The notes beneath the pieces were generated by a model. That model did not search any database, had not been told where the DNA came from, and saw only the letters and a list, made by a program, of their open reading frames with translations. Below are positions 63,776 to 64,000 of a stretch of DNA of 64,000 nt, in pieces. Source of the stretch: a bacterium (GTDB lineage: Bacteria > SAR324 > XYD2-FULL-50-16); NCBI GenBank assembly GCA_018829445.1, contig JAHJTV010000080.1, positions 30,833 to 94,832 on the forward strand, in the 5' to 3' direction. Both the position numbers and the translations under genes were made by a program. The first letter of the stretch is position 1. Each line of letters begins with the position of its first letter.

Positions 63776-64000
63776 GTAAGTATTGGCGGGGATGTAACCC
63801 CGCCCTACCGTAATCCTTGCTTCTGGTGAAAATTCCATGTGTACGAGAGGGTAATCCTAGGTGGCTGCCTTTGAGTTGGTTCTGGCGGGGATGTAACCCC
63901 GCCCTACCGTAATCCTTGCTTCTGGTGAAAATTCCATGTGAACGAGAGGGTAATCCTTGGTGGCTGCCTTTGAGTTGGTTCTGGCGGGGATGTAACCCCG
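63776..64000 (+). repeat. 99-base tandem repeat of REP-like arms, running off the window
   Basis: GGCGGGGATGTAACCCCG starts at 63785, 63884 and 63983, exactly 99 bases apart. Each unit has the hairpin GGCGGGG ATGTAA CCCCGCC, then CTACCGTAATCC, TTGCTTCTGGTGAAAATTCC and GGTGGCTGCCTTTGAG, i.e. the same building blocks as the elements at 13024, 25950 and 26114. The third unit is cut by the window end. Units one and two differ by only a few bases. Confidence 0.9.

Noticed and set aside
1..64000. tRNA or rRNA genes, riboswitches and complete insertion sequences
   Set aside because: I did not see a convincing cloverleaf, rRNA segment, known riboswitch core or intact transposase gene.

Overview
The window looks like the chromosome of an anaerobic, respiring or syntrophic bacterium of the Desulfobacterota (former Deltaproteobacteria) type. 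The signs are a quinol-linked NapC/octaheme cytochrome pair, an electron-transfer flavoprotein with a ferredoxin domain next to a membrane Fe-S oxidoreductase with two CCG domains, CoA-transferase chemistry, TRAP and amino-acid ABC importers, and dispersed REP-like palindromes. No taxon is proven: there is no rRNA or other marker gene in the window.

Layout. 0-6 kb: PAS-LuxR regulator, a lipoprotein, and the NapC/NrfH-like plus octaheme HAO-like cytochromes. 5.5-8 kb: TetR regulator divergent from a 4-hydroxybutyrate-type CoA-transferase, with an inverted repeat over the likely promoter. 8-12.3 kb: MacA/MacB-type export operon followed by a c-type cytochrome. 13.6-20 kb: a stand-alone PUFA-synthase-type dehydratase didomain, a thioesterase and a general amino-acid ABC importer (aapJQMP order). 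21-28.4 kb: sigma-54 activator, two saccharopine dehydrogenases, a lysine-ketoglutarate reductase and a second, orphan amino-acid ABC ATPase; together these read as lysine uptake and catabolism. 28.8-33 kb: etfB, etfA with a ferredoxin domain, and a membrane Fe-S oxidoreductase that probably passes acyl-CoA dehydrogenase electrons to quinone. 33.4-39.7 kb: TRAP transporter, 2-hydroxyacid dehydrogenase and nitrilase under a GntR regulator with TGGTATACCA operators. 40-43.7 kb: MoxR/DUF58/DUF4129 operon. 44-46.6 kb: SEC-C protein, acetyltransferase, amidase.

46.7-60.2 kb is a complete type I-C CRISPR-Cas locus: a 54-repeat array (transcribed leftwards), then, reading leftwards from the right end, a WYL regulator gene followed by cas3-cas5-cas8c-cas7-[Bro-N/DinD pseudogene]-cas4-cas1-cas2. 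Three things stand out. Two different long palindromes between the WYL gene and cas3 share one 19-bp core. A broken phage-antirepressor-type gene with a 10-nt homopolymer separates the interference and adaptation genes. A strong internal Shine-Dalgarno plus ATG inside cas8c marks a Cas11c small subunit.

60.5-64 kb: two aldehyde dehydrogenases with a relic of the 5' end of a third between them, and a 99-bp tandem repeat that runs off the window. The same repeat family, whose copies could fold into a three-armed structure, occurs near 13.0, 20.6, 25.9 and 26.1 kb.
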